Shown here piece after piece: positions 10,191 through 18,073 of a stretch of DNA of 33,518 bases (its first letter is position 1; the number at the start of each line of letters is the position of its first letter). Origin of the DNA: CAYTZH01 sp964442285. GTDB lineage: Bacteria > Myxococcota_A > UBA9160 > JAFDET01. The stretch covers positions 1 through 33,518 of the forward strand of contig CAYTZH010000047.1 of the NCBI GenBank assembly GCA_964442285.1, given 5' to 3'. The position numbers were made by a program, and so were the translations under genes. Under the pieces are notes generated by a model. It did no database searches. It had not been told where the DNA came from and worked only from the letters and a program-made list of their open reading frames with translations.

Positions 10191-11084
10191 GGCGACCGCA
10201 GGCACCCCGCCCAGGCCGACGCCGCGCGAGGCACCGGGCACGACGCGCCACGCCTCGCGGTGTCGGGCCAGCTCCGCCACCATGCGCTGGTGCAGCGCGT
10301 GACCGCCCCGCTCCACGAAGAAGTGTCCCTGGACGGGCATGCCGAGCAGCGCCAGGTCTCCGACCAGATCCAGGATCTTGTGGCGCACGAACTCGTCGGG
10401 CCAGCGGAGCCCCTCCGGGTTCATCACGCCGGCGGCGTCGAGCACGATCGTGTTCTCGAGGGAGCCGCCCCGCGCCAGGCCGGCGCGCCACAGCGCCTCG
10501 ACCTCGTGCAGGAAGCCGAAGGTGCGGGCCCGGCAGACCTCCCGCTCGAAGGCCTCGCCGTCGAGATCGAGCTCTTCGAGGCCCTGCCGACCGATGGTGG
10601 GATGCTCGAAGTCCACGATGTAGGACACCCGGAGACCGCGCGCGGGCTCCACCCGGATCCGCTTGGCCCCGTCCCGGATCTCGATGGGCTTGCGGACCCG
10701 GAGGACCCGGCGGGGCGCATCCTGCTCGAAGATCCCCGCCTGGCGGATCAGGTAGGCGAAGGAAGCCGCGCTGCCGTCCATCACCGGAATCTCCGGTCCG
10801 CTGACCTCCACGCGCACGTTGTCGATCCCGAGCCCGTGGAGCGCCGCCAGCAGGTGCTCCACGGTGCCGATCGTGGCCTCGCCGCGCCCGAGACTGGTCG
10901 CGTATCGGGTCGACGCCAGGCAGTCCGGCGCCGCCGGGAACTCGGTCGGGTGAGCGCCGTCGGTGCGCACGAGCACGACGCCGGAGTTGGCGCGCGCCGG
11001 ATGCAGCGAGAGCTCCACGGGAGCGCCGCTGTGCAGGCCGATACCGGTGCAGGTCACCTTCTCGGCAAGGGTGCGTTGGAACAA
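10182..11084 (-). CDS. lpxC: UDP-3-O-acyl-N-acetylglucosamine deacetylase
   Basis: Zinc deacetylase performing the committed step of lipid A synthesis in the cytoplasm. From the TTG at 11084 the protein is 300 residues (E. coli LpxC 305) and begins FQRTLAEKVTCTGIGLHSG, as the family does. Catalytic landmarks are present: TVEHLLAALHGLGIDN (Glu76, zinc His77), PEIPVMDGSA, HKILDLVGD (zinc His235 and Asp239) and RGGHALH (His262). The frame stays open upstream to ATG codons at 11162 and 11204, but those would add residues unlike LpxC, so I prefer the TTG, preceded by a G-run. It stands alone rather than in an mra/fts or lpx cluster. The 3' end overlaps the convergent PilZ gene by 9 bp. Confidence 0.93.
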   Translation of the reverse strand: MFQRTLAEKVTCTGIGLHSGAPVELSLHPARANSGVVLVRTDGAHPTEFPAAPDCLASTRYATSLGRGEATIGTVEHLLAALHGLGIDNVRVEVSGPEIPVMDGSAASFAYLIRQAGIFEQDAPRRVLRVRKPIEIRDGAKRIRVEPARGLRVSYIVDFEHPTIGRQGLEELDLDGEAFEREVCRARTFGFLHEVEALWRAGLARGGSLENTIVLDAAGVMNPEGLRWPDEFVRHKILDLVGDLALLGMPVQGHFFVERGGHALHQRMVAELARHREAWRVVPGASRGVGLGGVPAVASA

Positions 11085-11278
11085 GGATCCCCCCCAAACG
11101 GCGCCTGGTCTCCCGGCGCCTTCGACCGCAGGCAGGCTGAGGATTGACCCGAGGGGGGAACCCATCAGCTCCGTGCGGCTCGCACTCGTCCGTAGCGCTA
11201 GCAAGAGGCGTGCCGGTGGCCCGCGAGCGGTGCGGGCCGCCCAGGACGCTTAATCCGCTGTTAATCCGGGCCTGTGCA

Positions 11279-11292
11279 GTGACCGCCGTCAC
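11279..11292. promoter_or_regulatory. Short inverted repeat, possible operator
   Basis: GTGAC-CGCC-GTCAC forms a perfect 5-bp inverted repeat in the A/T-richer region upstream of lpxC, next to a TTAATCCG direct repeat. It could be a regulator site; no regulator is identified. Confidence 0.25.
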
Positions 11293-11350
11293 GCTTTCGC
11301 GCTCGCAGCGTACCGGAATCTCTCCACATAGTGACGTTTGAGTTACGGGT

Positions 11351-11366
11351 GTGATGGAAGCATCAC
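11351..11366. other. Small hairpin/inverted repeat
   Basis: GTGATG-GAAG-CATCAC makes a 6-bp stem with a GNRA-like tetraloop. It lies about 80 bp downstream of the kinase stop on the minus strand. It may help end or stabilise the kinase transcript, or be an operator for lpxC. No T-run follows. Confidence 0.3.
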
Positions 11367-11421
11367 GGGCCCAGGATGGGCGAGGGCGATTGGCAACACG
11401 TCCATCGGACGCGATCGGGAC

Positions 11422-11450
11422 CCCCTAGGAGCCCCGGGGCTGGCTAGGGG
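11422..11450 (-). terminator. Hairpin spanning the kinase stop codon
   Basis: CCCCTAG at 11422-11428 pairs with CTAGGGG at 11444-11450, and AGCCCC/GGGGCT pairs inside it. The hairpin includes the TAG stop of the Ser/Thr kinase gene. It has no downstream U-tract, so it could be a weak terminator or a 3'-end protecting structure. Confidence 0.35.
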
Positions 11451-14026
11451 CGCGCGGCCTTGGCGGCCTTGAGCTGCTCCAGGATCTCCCGGGTGGTCGC
11501 GTAGCGGGCGTCCGGGTCCTTCTCCATGCAGCGCCCGATGATCTCCGCGAGCAGGTCCGGCACCTGGGCGTTCACCTCCCGCACGTCCGGCGGCGGCGTG
11601 TGGACGTGGTGGTAGGGGATGTTGCCCTCCATGAAGGGCAGCCGGGCCGTGCACAGCTCGAAGAGGGTCACGCCCAGGGAGTAGACGTCGGTGCGGTGGT
11701 CGACGTTGCGGCCGAGGGTCTGCTCCGGGCTCATGTAGTAGGGGGTTCCCGAGACCAGGGTGGTGTGGTTGCGGACCTCCTCCATCACCTTGGCCAGACC
11801 GAAGTCCATGATCTTGGCCTTCTTCTCCCGGGTCCACATGGTGTTGGCCGTCTTCACGTCCCGGTGGACGATCTTCTTCTCGTGGGCGTAGGCGAGCGCC
11901 TCGCACATCTGCGCCAACACGTGCATGACGCCGCCCGGCGCGATGGGCCCCCGCCGCTTGAGGATCTCCTTCAGCGTGGTGCCCTCGACGTACTCCATGG
12001 CGATGAAGTAGCGACCGTCCTGCTCGCCGGCGTCGTACACGGTGACGATGTTGGGATGGTTGAGCTGGGCGGCGCTCTTGGCCTCGCGCAGGAAGTTCTT
12101 GAGCGCCTGGGGATTCTCCTTGAGCGCGTCGGGCAGGACCTTGTAGGCGACCACGCGGTCGAGGACCGTGTCGTGGGCCTTGTAGACGATGCCCATGCCG
12201 CCGCGGCCGAGCTCCGAGACGATCTGGTAGCGGCTGCCACCGGTGGGCGTGAGGGAGCTGCCGCTCGGGGGGCCGGTCGCCGTGCCCTCGTTCTTCATTT
12301 CGGCGAGCTTGAGCTTCTCCCGGGCCGCCTCGAGCCGGTCCTCGACGTTCTCGTAGTGGTAGTCGCAGGCGAGGATCTTCTCGTAGAGGTCCACGGCCTC
12401 CCGGAACTGGCGATTGGCGTCGTGGACCACGGCCAGCGCGTAGAACGCGGAGATGTTGGCGCGGGTGAGCTCCTGGGTGCCGATCGCCTGCTTGAGCTTC
12501 TTGATCGAGAGCGAGAACATCCCCCGCGACTTGAAGATCGCCCCCAGCAGCGCCGACGCCTGGGGATTGTCGCCGCTCTCGCTGTCGACCTTCTGGAGCA
12601 CCTTGATGGCCTCGTCGTCGAGACCCTGGCGGTGGTAGGCTTCGCCGGCCAGCAGGTGCTTGCCGGCCCTCTCCAGGAGCTCGGCCTCCTTGCGCCCGTC
12701 GCCCGCCTCGGCGTAGCACTCCGCGGCCTCCGTGAAGCGCCGCGCCGCCTCGTAGCAGGTGGCCGCCCGGTCGAGCTTGTCCGCCAGGCGGAACATCTCC
12801 GCCGCCTGGAGCATGTCGTGATTCTTCTCGTAGCAGTCGCCGGCCTTCTCGAAGTCCTGGAGCTTGCGGTAGAGGTCGCCGGCCGAGAGGTGGTCCCCGG
12901 CCTCCAGGAAGGCCGCGGCGGCCGGCTCGTCGTCGCCCTGGTCGCGGTGGAACTCGCCCAGGATCTGGGCCGCGGCCTTGCCCTCGCCGAGCCGCTGCAG
13001 GGCCTCGGCGGCGCGCAGGGGCTGGCGGGCCTTCTGGAACAGCTCGGCGGCCTGGGCGAAGCGCTCGAGGACCATTCCCAGCTCCGCGGCGGGCTCCCAG
13101 CAGCGGCCCTTCTCCAGCACCGTGAAGGCCTTCTCGCGCTCGCCGGCCTGCTCCCAGAGCTTGCCCGTCTGGAGCACCAGCTTCTTGAACTCGCGCTCCT
13201 TCTTGGGATCGCCGCCCTGGAACGCCTTGGCGCCCTCCTCCCCGATCACCTCCTCGAGCGAGGCGGCGGCCTGGGCCCAGCGCTGGCAGCGCACGAAGCA
13301 CTGGGCGGCGTGGCGGTGGAAGTCCGCCTCGGCGAAGCACTCGCCCGCGCGGGCGTGCTGGCCGGCCTTCTCGAACATCTCCGCCGCCATGCTCTTGCGA
13401 CCGGCCTGGAGGAAGCACTCGGCCGCGCGTCCCCAGTCCTCCTGCTCGGAGTGGATGGCCGCGGCCGACTCGAAGCGGCCCGCCTTCTCGTAGAGCTCGG
13501 CGGCCTCGGCGAACTGGTTCTGGTCGTGGCGGATCTCGGCCGCGCGCACCAGCTCGCCGGCGTCGACGAAGAGCTCGACGGCCCGGTCGCTCATGTCGGT
13601 GGCGAAGCACAGCTCGGCGGCGCCCAGGGTGTCGCCGCTCTTGAGGAGCTGCTTCACCTGCTTGTCGGCCTTCTTCCGCATGGCCCGGTCGAGGGAGGGG
13701 CCCTCGGACACGCCCGCCTCCTCCTCGGCCTCGGCCTCGGCGCGGCGTCGGGGGAAGACCGCGAAGGCCAGCAGGGCCAGGGCCACCGCCGGCAGTCCGA
13801 AGCGGCCCACCGGCTGGGCCAGGATCTCGAGCAGCGGCTCGGCCTCGAGCTCCCGGCCGGACGCCTCGCCGGCGAGGCTCACCAGGCGGCCGACCAGGTC
13901 GCCACCGAGCTCCGCCGGGCCCGACTCCGGGGCATAGGCCACGGCCAGGGCCACGGCCGCCGCGGCCCCGAACGCCAGACCGACGAGGAATGCAAGGCCG
14001 CGAGAGACGATGCGGAGAACCGCCAA
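11444..14026 (-). CDS. Membrane-anchored Ser/Thr protein kinase with 13-residue helical repeats
   Basis: Numbered from the upstream GTG at 14050 (868 aa): membrane helices at about 10-40 and 83-100, a charged linker, helical repeats at 154-490, a TPR-like part at about 495-585, and a C-terminal kinase at 608-865. The kinase has ELGRGGMGIVYKA, VVAYKVL (Lys637), HRDVKTAN (729-736), DFGLA (749-753) and SGTPYYMSPE, so it should be active. The repeats run in strict 13-residue steps of the form xxxAAExFxxAGx: units 154-270, 305-369 and 374-490, about 23 in all. The two helices leave repeats and kinase on one face, presumably cytoplasmic. I prefer the TTG at 14026, which has GGAAGGGAAG just upstream; the GTG at 14050 remains possible. 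The target is unknown. Confidence 0.9.
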   Translation of the reverse strand: MAVLRIVSRGLAFLVGLAFGAAAAVALAVAYAPESGPAELGGDLVGRLVSLAGEASGRELEAEPLLEILAQPVGRFGLPAVALALLAFAVFPRRRAEAEAEEEAGVSEGPSLDRAMRKKADKQVKQLLKSGDTLGAAELCFATDMSDRAVELFVDAGELVRAAEIRHDQNQFAEAAELYEKAGRFESAAAIHSEQEDWGRAAECFLQAGRKSMAAEMFEKAGQHARAGECFAEADFHRHAAQCFVRCQRWAQAAASLEEVIGEEGAKAFQGGDPKKEREFKKLVLQTGKLWEQAGEREKAFTVLEKGRCWEPAAELGMVLERFAQAAELFQKARQPLRAAEALQRLGEGKAAAQILGEFHRDQGDDEPAAAAFLEAGDHLSAGDLYRKLQDFEKAGDCYEKNHDMLQAAEMFRLADKLDRAATCYEAARRFTEAAECYAEAGDGRKEAELLERAGKHLLAGEAYHRQGLDDEAIKVLQKVDSESGDNPQASALLGAIFKSRGMFSLSIKKLKQAIGTQELTRANISAFYALAVVHDANRQFREAVDLYEKILACDYHYENVEDRLEAAREKLKLAEMKNEGTATGPPSGSSLTPTGGSRYQIVSELGRGGMGIVYKAHDTVLDRVVAYKVLPDALKENPQALKNFLREAKSAAQLNHPNIVTVYDAGEQDGRYFIAMEYVEGTTLKEILKRRGPIAPGGVMHVLAQMCEALAYAHEKKIVHRDVKTANTMWTREKKAKIMDFGLAKVMEEVRNHTTLVSGTPYYMSPEQTLGRNVDHRTDVYSLGVTLFELCTARLPFMEGNIPYHHVHTPPPDVREVNAQVPDLLAEIIGRCMEKDPDARYATTREILEQLKAAKAARP

Positions 14027-14050
14027 AGCTTCCCTTCCTGAGCACGACAC

Positions 14051-14080
14051 GCCCCCGCCGGCCGAGACCCGGTCGGGGGC
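14051..14080 (-). other. GC-rich hairpin in the kinase 5' leader
   Basis: GCCCCCG (14051-14057) and CGGGGGC (14074-14080) are perfect 7-bp complements. On the minus strand the hairpin sits between an AAGGAG and the GTG/TTG start candidates of the kinase gene. It could affect translation, or simply be leader structure in GC-rich DNA. Confidence 0.3.
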
Positions 14081-14153
14081 TCCTTGTCTATCGGCCGGCC
14101 CCCACCCGAGTTTGAGCGGCGGGATTCACGCGGAGCCACCGCGTCTTGTGCCG

Positions 14154-14159
14154 TAGACT
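14154..14159 (+). promoter_or_regulatory. Putative -10 box, leaderless start of the FG-GAP gene
   Basis: TAGACT lies 7 nt before the GTG at 14167, the distance expected if transcription starts at the start codon. No Shine-Dalgarno precedes that GTG and no -35 is obvious. The same spacing recurs at four other genes in the window. Confidence 0.45.
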
Positions 14160-14166
14160 GCCTGCC

Positions 14167-15795
14167 GTGCTGAAGCCGCCGCGGAAGGGGGGACGTCGCT
14201 GGCAGCGGATCTGCGGCCTCCGGAATTGCGGACTCCGGACCTGCGGACTCCTGATGGCCGGGATGGCCGCGATGGCCGGAGGGATCGGGGCGGCACCCCT
14301 TCCGGCCGCCGCCCAGGACGCCGCCTCGGCCCCCTTCGAGGTCCACCCGCTCCAGAGCCGCGGCCGGATCTTCGAGCTGGTCGCGGCGCCACTCTCGGGC
14401 GGCGGCCCCGGCGACGACCTCGTCGTCGCCGGCCTGGAAGGCAGCCCGCCGGACGAGAAGCGCTTCCTGGACGTCTTCCTGCGACCCCTCGAGGGCGCCT
14501 CGCGCGGCGCTGTCACGCCCCGGGCGCGAATCCCCGTTCCCGAGGACGTGGTGGCCTTCGACGTGGCCGACGTGGACCCCGCGCCCGGCGAGGAGCTGCT
14601 GCTCCTCTCGCGCAGCGGGCTCGCGGTCGTGGACCTCTCGACCGGCAGCGCCCGGCAGCTCCGCCGGATCCCCTTCGACCCCCCGGCACCGCTGCCCCCG
14701 CGCACCCGTCACCTCACCCGCATGCCCCTGGTGGCCGACTGGCGCGGCGACGGCCGTCCCCAGGCCGCCGTGCCGGTCATGGAGGGGACGCGCCTGGTCC
14801 CGACCGACGGAGGGGGGCCGTCCCACGCCCTGGCGCAGTCCCTGGTGACGGACTACCTGACCCCGCAGGTCGGCCCTCCCCTCGTCGACGGCATGCTCTG
14901 GCTCGAGGTGCGCTGGCCGCGCCTGGTGCGGGGCGACGACGATGGCGACGGCCCCGACGACCTCTTCTCCCTGGGCCGCTACGGAGCGGAGGTCTACCGC
15001 GGCTCGCCCGCCGGGCTTCCGGCCGCCGCCTCCCGGCACATGTCCTTCCGGCCGTTCTCCCACGAGGAGGAGCTGCGCTACGAGGGCACCGCGGTGCGCA
15101 TGGACGCCCGCGACCTCGACGGCGACGGGCTGACCGACCTGGCGGTGAACCTGACCTCGGGCACCCTGACGGCGAGCCGCGCCGCCACGAGCATCCACCG
15201 CAACCCCGGCGACGGCGCCCGGCTCGACGCCCCTCCGGATGCCCGGATCGAGGAGCAGGGCGCCGTGGCGTCGATCGAGCTCGTGGACCTCGACGGGGAC
15301 GGGCGCGTCGAGCTCCTCGACCGGGTGCTGCACTTCGGCCTGGTGCAGCTGCTGCGGGTGCTCACGACCCGTCGCGCCGTGGTCAGCCTGAAGGTGTACG
15401 CCCTGGACGGCCCCGGCATCACGGGGCTGCGCACGGTCTGGGAGCACGACGTCTCCATCCGCCTGGACTTCGGGAAGGCCCGGGTGGAGGGCCTCCTGCC
15501 CAGCGTCGACGGCGACTGGAACGCCGACGGCCGCCGCGACCTGCTCTACGGCACCGGGCCGGACCGCCTGGCCCTGCACCTGGGAGAGGCGGGGACGTCC
15601 GGGCCCGGCTTCGGCGGACGGGTGGCGGTCCAGGAGGGGCCCGTCGACGGCAGCGCGATCGTGGCCGACGTGGACGGCGACGGCCTCGACGACCTCGTCG
15701 TCTACGACTTCCTCTCCACCGAGGGAAGGATCCACGTGCTGCGCAACCGGGGCCTCCTGCCGGGCACCCGGCCCGGGATCCGCGGCCCCCGCTAG
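14167..15795 (+). CDS. Exported FG-GAP/VCBS repeat protein
   Basis: A 542-residue secreted protein. Basic N-region KPPRKGGRRWQR, a hydrophobic core, then an Ala-rich cleavage region ending near PAAAQDA. The mature part contains at least five calcium-loop FG-GAP motifs: DDDGDGPDDLF, DLDGDGLTDLAVNL, DLDGDGRVELLDRV, DWNADGRRDLLYG and DVDGDGLDDLVVYD, which indicate an integrin-like beta-propeller. No enzymatic motif is seen, so the function is unknown; binding at the cell surface or in the periplasm is the usual inference. The GTG at 14167 is chosen because TAGACT lies 7 nt upstream; an in-frame TTG at 14146 is the alternative. The signal peptide is built of tandem DNA repeats (14211-14280). The stop shares CTAG with convergent ruvB. 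Confidence 0.85.
   Translation: MLKPPRKGGRRWQRICGLRNCGLRTCGLLMAGMAAMAGGIGAAPLPAAAQDAASAPFEVHPLQSRGRIFELVAAPLSGGGPGDDLVVAGLEGSPPDEKRFLDVFLRPLEGASRGAVTPRARIPVPEDVVAFDVADVDPAPGEELLLLSRSGLAVVDLSTGSARQLRRIPFDPPAPLPPRTRHLTRMPLVADWRGDGRPQAAVPVMEGTRLVPTDGGGPSHALAQSLVTDYLTPQVGPPLVDGMLWLEVRWPRLVRGDDDGDGPDDLFSLGRYGAEVYRGSPAGLPAAASRHMSFRPFSHEEELRYEGTAVRMDARDLDGDGLTDLAVNLTSGTLTASRAATSIHRNPGDGARLDAPPDARIEEQGAVASIELVDLDGDGRVELLDRVLHFGLVQLLRVLTTRRAVVSLKVYALDGPGITGLRTVWEHDVSIRLDFGKARVEGLLPSVDGDWNADGRRDLLYGTGPDRLALHLGEAGTSGPGFGGRVAVQEGPVDGSAIVADVDGDGLDDLVVYDFLSTEGRIHVLRNRGLLPGTRPGIRGPR
14211..14280 (+). repeat. 15-bp x3 and 9-bp x3 tandem repeats inside the signal-peptide coding region
   Basis: Three near-identical 15-bp units (14211-14225, 14226-14240, 14241-14255) encode CGLRN, CGLRT and CGLLM. 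Three 9-bp units starting ATGGCCG (14254, 14263, 14272) follow and encode MAG, MAA and MAG. Both unit lengths are multiples of three, so copy-number change would alter signal-peptide length without breaking the frame. Confidence 0.85.
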
Positions 15796-16829
15796 AAGAG
15801 CCGTCCCTGTCCGCCCGAGGGCGGCGGCGTGACCCCGAAGTGCTCGCAGGCCCGGCGGGTGGCGACGCGCCCCCGCGGCGTCCGCTCGAGGTAGCCGCCC
15901 TGGATCAGGAAGGGCTCCACCAGGTCCTCCAGGGTGCCCCGGTCCTCGCCCGTCGCGGCCGCCAGGGTGTCGATCCCCACCGGCCCCCCGCCGAACTTCT
16001 GCAGCAGGGTGAGCAGCACCGCCTGGTCGAGCTTGTCGAAGCCGGCCTCGTCCACCTCGAGGCGCTCCAGGGCGAAGCGCGCGAGGCCCCGGTCGATCGG
16101 CGCCTCCGCATCGCGCTCCCGGACGGCGGCGTAGTCCCGCACGCGGCGGACCAGCCGGTTCGCGATGCGGGGCGTGCCGCGGGAGCGACGGGCGATCTCG
16201 CCCCGGGCGTCCTCGTCGATCTCGACACCGAGGAGCGACGCCGACCGCGCCAGGATCTGCACCAGGTCGGCGGGCGGGTAGTAGTCGAGCCGCGCCGCGT
16301 AGCCGAAGCGGTCGCGCAGGGGCGCCGTGAGCAGCCCGGCCCGGGTGGTGGCCGCCACCAGGGTGAAGCGCGGCAGGTCCAGGCGCACCGAGCGCGCCCC
16401 CGCCCCCTGGCCCACGATCAGGTCGAGGACGAAGTCCTCCATGGCCGGGTAGAGGATCTCCTCCACCGCCGGGTTCAAGCGGTGGATCTCGTCGATGAAG
16501 AGCACGTCGCCGGCCTCGAGGTTCGAGAGCAGCGCCGCCAGGTCGCCGGGTCGCTCGACGACCGGGCCGCTCGTGACCCGCAGCGCGGCGCCCATCTCCC
16601 GGGCGACCACGTGAGCGAGGGCCGTCTTGCCGAGGCCCGGCGGACCGTAGAAGAGCAGGTGGTCCACCGGCTCACCCCGCTCCCGGGCCGCCCGGACGAA
16701 GACCTCGAGGTTCTCCCGCAGCCGCTCCTGGCCCACGAACTCCCCGAGGCGGCGCGGCCGGAGGCGATCCTCGAGCCCGCGCTCCTCGGGCAGGGCCTCG
16801 GCCCGAAGCTCGCCGCGGACGCCGCTCAT
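15792..16829 (-). CDS. ruvB: Holliday junction branch-migration helicase RuvB
   Basis: AAA+ motor that drives branch migration of Holliday junctions together with RuvA. 345 residues, normal for the family. Walker A GPPGLGKT (62-69), Walker B LFIDEIHRLNP (Asp113, Glu114), sensor 1 and following segment VAATTRAGLLTAPLRDRFG, sensor 2 RGTPRIANRL (Arg217), then a C-terminal winged helix ending CEHFG. The ATG at 16829 overlaps the ruvA TGA by four bases (ATGA), so translation is probably coupled. It is the last gene of yebC-ruvC-ruvA-ruvB. Its TAG stop shares CTAG with the convergent FG-GAP gene. Confidence 0.97.
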   Translation of the reverse strand: MSGVRGELRAEALPEERGLEDRLRPRRLGEFVGQERLRENLEVFVRAARERGEPVDHLLFYGPPGLGKTALAHVVAREMGAALRVTSGPVVERPGDLAALLSNLEAGDVLFIDEIHRLNPAVEEILYPAMEDFVLDLIVGQGAGARSVRLDLPRFTLVAATTRAGLLTAPLRDRFGYAARLDYYPPADLVQILARSASLLGVEIDEDARGEIARRSRGTPRIANRLVRRVRDYAAVRERDAEAPIDRGLARFALERLEVDEAGFDKLDQAVLLTLLQKFGGGPVGIDTLAAATGEDRGTLEDLVEPFLIQGGYLERTPRGRVATRRACEHFGVTPPPSGGQGRLF

Positions 16830-17428
16830 CGGGCCAGCCTCCGCAGCGCGGCCCGGATCAGGGCCTCCAGGTCGGCGTCGGCGTGCCCCTCCCGCGCCCC
16901 GTCCACCGCCCGCTCGGCCTGGCTGCGCGGGTAGCCGAGGTTGAGCAGCGCCGAGAGGGCCTCGTCGGCGGCCTCGTCCCGGGACGCCGGCGACGTTCGC
17001 GCAGGGGGGCCGCCCTCGAGCGCGAGCTCGTCGAGCCGGTCGCGCAGGTCGACCAGGATGCGCTCGGCGGTCTTGGTGCCGACGCCGGGAATCCCGCGCA
17101 GGGTGGCGACGTCGCCGTCGCGGATGGCGGCCACCAGGTCCTCGGGGGCCAGGCCCGAGAGGATCGCCTGGGCCAGTCGCGGCCCGACGCCACTGGTCCG
17201 GAGCAGCAGGGCGAAGGCGGCGCGCTCGCCCTCGCTGCGGAAGCCGAAGAGCTGGAGCGCGTCCTCGCGCACGTGGGTGTGGATCCGGAGGCCGACGGTC
17301 TTGCCGGGGTCGGGCAGCTCGTAGAAGGTCGTGAGCGGGATGAGCACCTCGTAGCCGACGCCGCCGACGTCGAGCACGACCCGGGTCGGCGACTTCTCCC
17401 GGAGCACGCCCTCCAGCGCCGCGATCAC
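16826..17428 (-). CDS. ruvA: Holliday junction binding protein RuvA
   Basis: 200 residues, normal length. The N-terminal OB domain opens MIAALEGVLREKSPTRVVLD and contains VGGVGYEVLIP. Two helix-hairpin-helix motifs follow: TSGVGPRLAQAI (about 78-89) and IPGVGTKTAERILVDL (113-128). An acidic/Pro linker then leads to the RuvB-contacting domain III (DEALSALLNLGYPRSQAERAV, from about 156). The GTG at 17426-17428 is the natural start and lies 31 nt after the ruvC stop. Its start region is a copy of the ruvC 3' end: the 16-mer ending in GGTGA occurs at both places. Confidence 0.96.
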   Translation of the reverse strand: MIAALEGVLREKSPTRVVLDVGGVGYEVLIPLTTFYELPDPGKTVGLRIHTHVREDALQLFGFRSEGERAAFALLLRTSGVGPRLAQAILSGLAPEDLVAAIRDGDVATLRGIPGVGTKTAERILVDLRDRLDELALEGGPPARTSPASRDEAADEALSALLNLGYPRSQAERAVDGAREGHADADLEALIRAALRRLAR

Positions 17429-17475
17429 CGGGCCCGCCTCCCGGCCTGGCCGGTCACGCTCACCGGGCCCGCCTC
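17425..17475 (-). repeat. 16-bp direct repeat at the ruvC stop and ruvA start
   Basis: TCACCGGGCCCGCCTC occurs at 17425-17440 and 17460-17475, 35 bp apart. Read on the minus strand, the first-transcribed copy encodes the last codons and TGA stop of ruvC; the second supplies the GTG start of ruvA. It looks like a short tandem duplication across the gene boundary. Confidence 0.8.
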
Positions 17476-18008
17476 ACCCGCCAGGCCCGGCTCCGGGGGC
17501 CGCGCCGGGAGCGACCCGTCCCCACCTCCCCGAGCGAGGCCAGGCGGCCGGCCTGGGCCCGGCAGAGGGCCACGGCCAGGGCGTCGGCGGCGTCGGTCGG
17601 CGGCAACCGCTCGAGCCCGAGCAGCCGGCCCACGATCCGCTGGATCTGGCGCTTGTCGGCCGTGCCGGTCCCGCAGACGGCCTGCTTCACCGTACGCGGC
17701 GCCAGCTCGGCCACCTCGAGCCCGGCGGCGCCCAGGGCCGCCACCACCGCGCCGCGGGCCTGGCCCAGGATCAGCGCGGAGCGGGGGCTCGCGGAGACGA
17801 AGACCTGCTCCACGGCGGCGGCGTCGGGGGCGTGCTCCTCGATCACCCGCGCCACCTCCCGGTGGAGCAGGGCCAGCCGCTCGGCCAGGCCCGCCCGGGG
17901 TCGGGGACGCACCACCCCGTGGGCCACGTGGACGAGTCGGCTCTCCACCCGCTCGACGACGCCGAAGCCCGTGGCTCCGGTGCCGGGATCAATGCCCAGA
18001 AAGCGCAT
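17460..18008 (-). CDS. ruvC: Holliday junction resolvase RuvC
   Basis: Endonuclease that cuts Holliday junctions symmetrically. 182 residues (E. coli 173). The acidic catalytic set is present: MRFLGIDPGTGATGFGV (Asp7), AAVEQVFVS (Glu67) and PPTDAADALAVALC (Asp139, Asp142). The ATG at 18008 is the only start that fits the family N-terminus. The C-terminus carries an Arg-rich tail (RSRRGPRSRAWRVRRAR) longer than usual, whose last codons lie in the 16-bp repeat shared with the ruvA start. It lies 65 bp after yebC and 31 bp before ruvA, in one operon. Confidence 0.96.
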   Translation of the reverse strand: MRFLGIDPGTGATGFGVVERVESRLVHVAHGVVRPRPRAGLAERLALLHREVARVIEEHAPDAAAVEQVFVSASPRSALILGQARGAVVAALGAAGLEVAELAPRTVKQAVCGTGTADKRQIQRIVGRLLGLERLPPTDAADALAVALCRAQAGRLASLGEVGTGRSRRGPRSRAWRVRRAR

Positions 18009-18073
18009 GGACCAGGGTGCGCATGGGCGCTCCCGAGGAGGATGGGGTTGTCCGGGCCGCGGGGGAAGGCGGC

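Larger units (their letters stand above)
11085..11443. other. 359-bp intergenic region between lpxC start and kinase end
   Basis: No convincing gene. It must hold the lpxC promoter (minus strand), but no clean -35/-10 pair stands out. Visible elements are the direct repeat TTAATCCG at about 11250-11268, the inverted repeat GTGAC-CGCC-GTCAC at 11279-11292 and the small hairpin GTGATG-GAAG-CATCAC at 11351-11366. This tract is visibly richer in A/T than the neighbouring genes. Confidence 0.5.

Noticed and set aside
5285..10804. An 1839-codon open frame on plus inside the TPR gene
   Set aside because: Low-complexity Arg/Ala/Gly/Pro product in the wrong frame; the real frame has clear TPR sequence.
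10182..11204. LpxC starting at ATG 11204 or 11162
   Set aside because: The extra 26-40 residues do not resemble LpxC, while TTG 11084 gives the family N-terminus and length.
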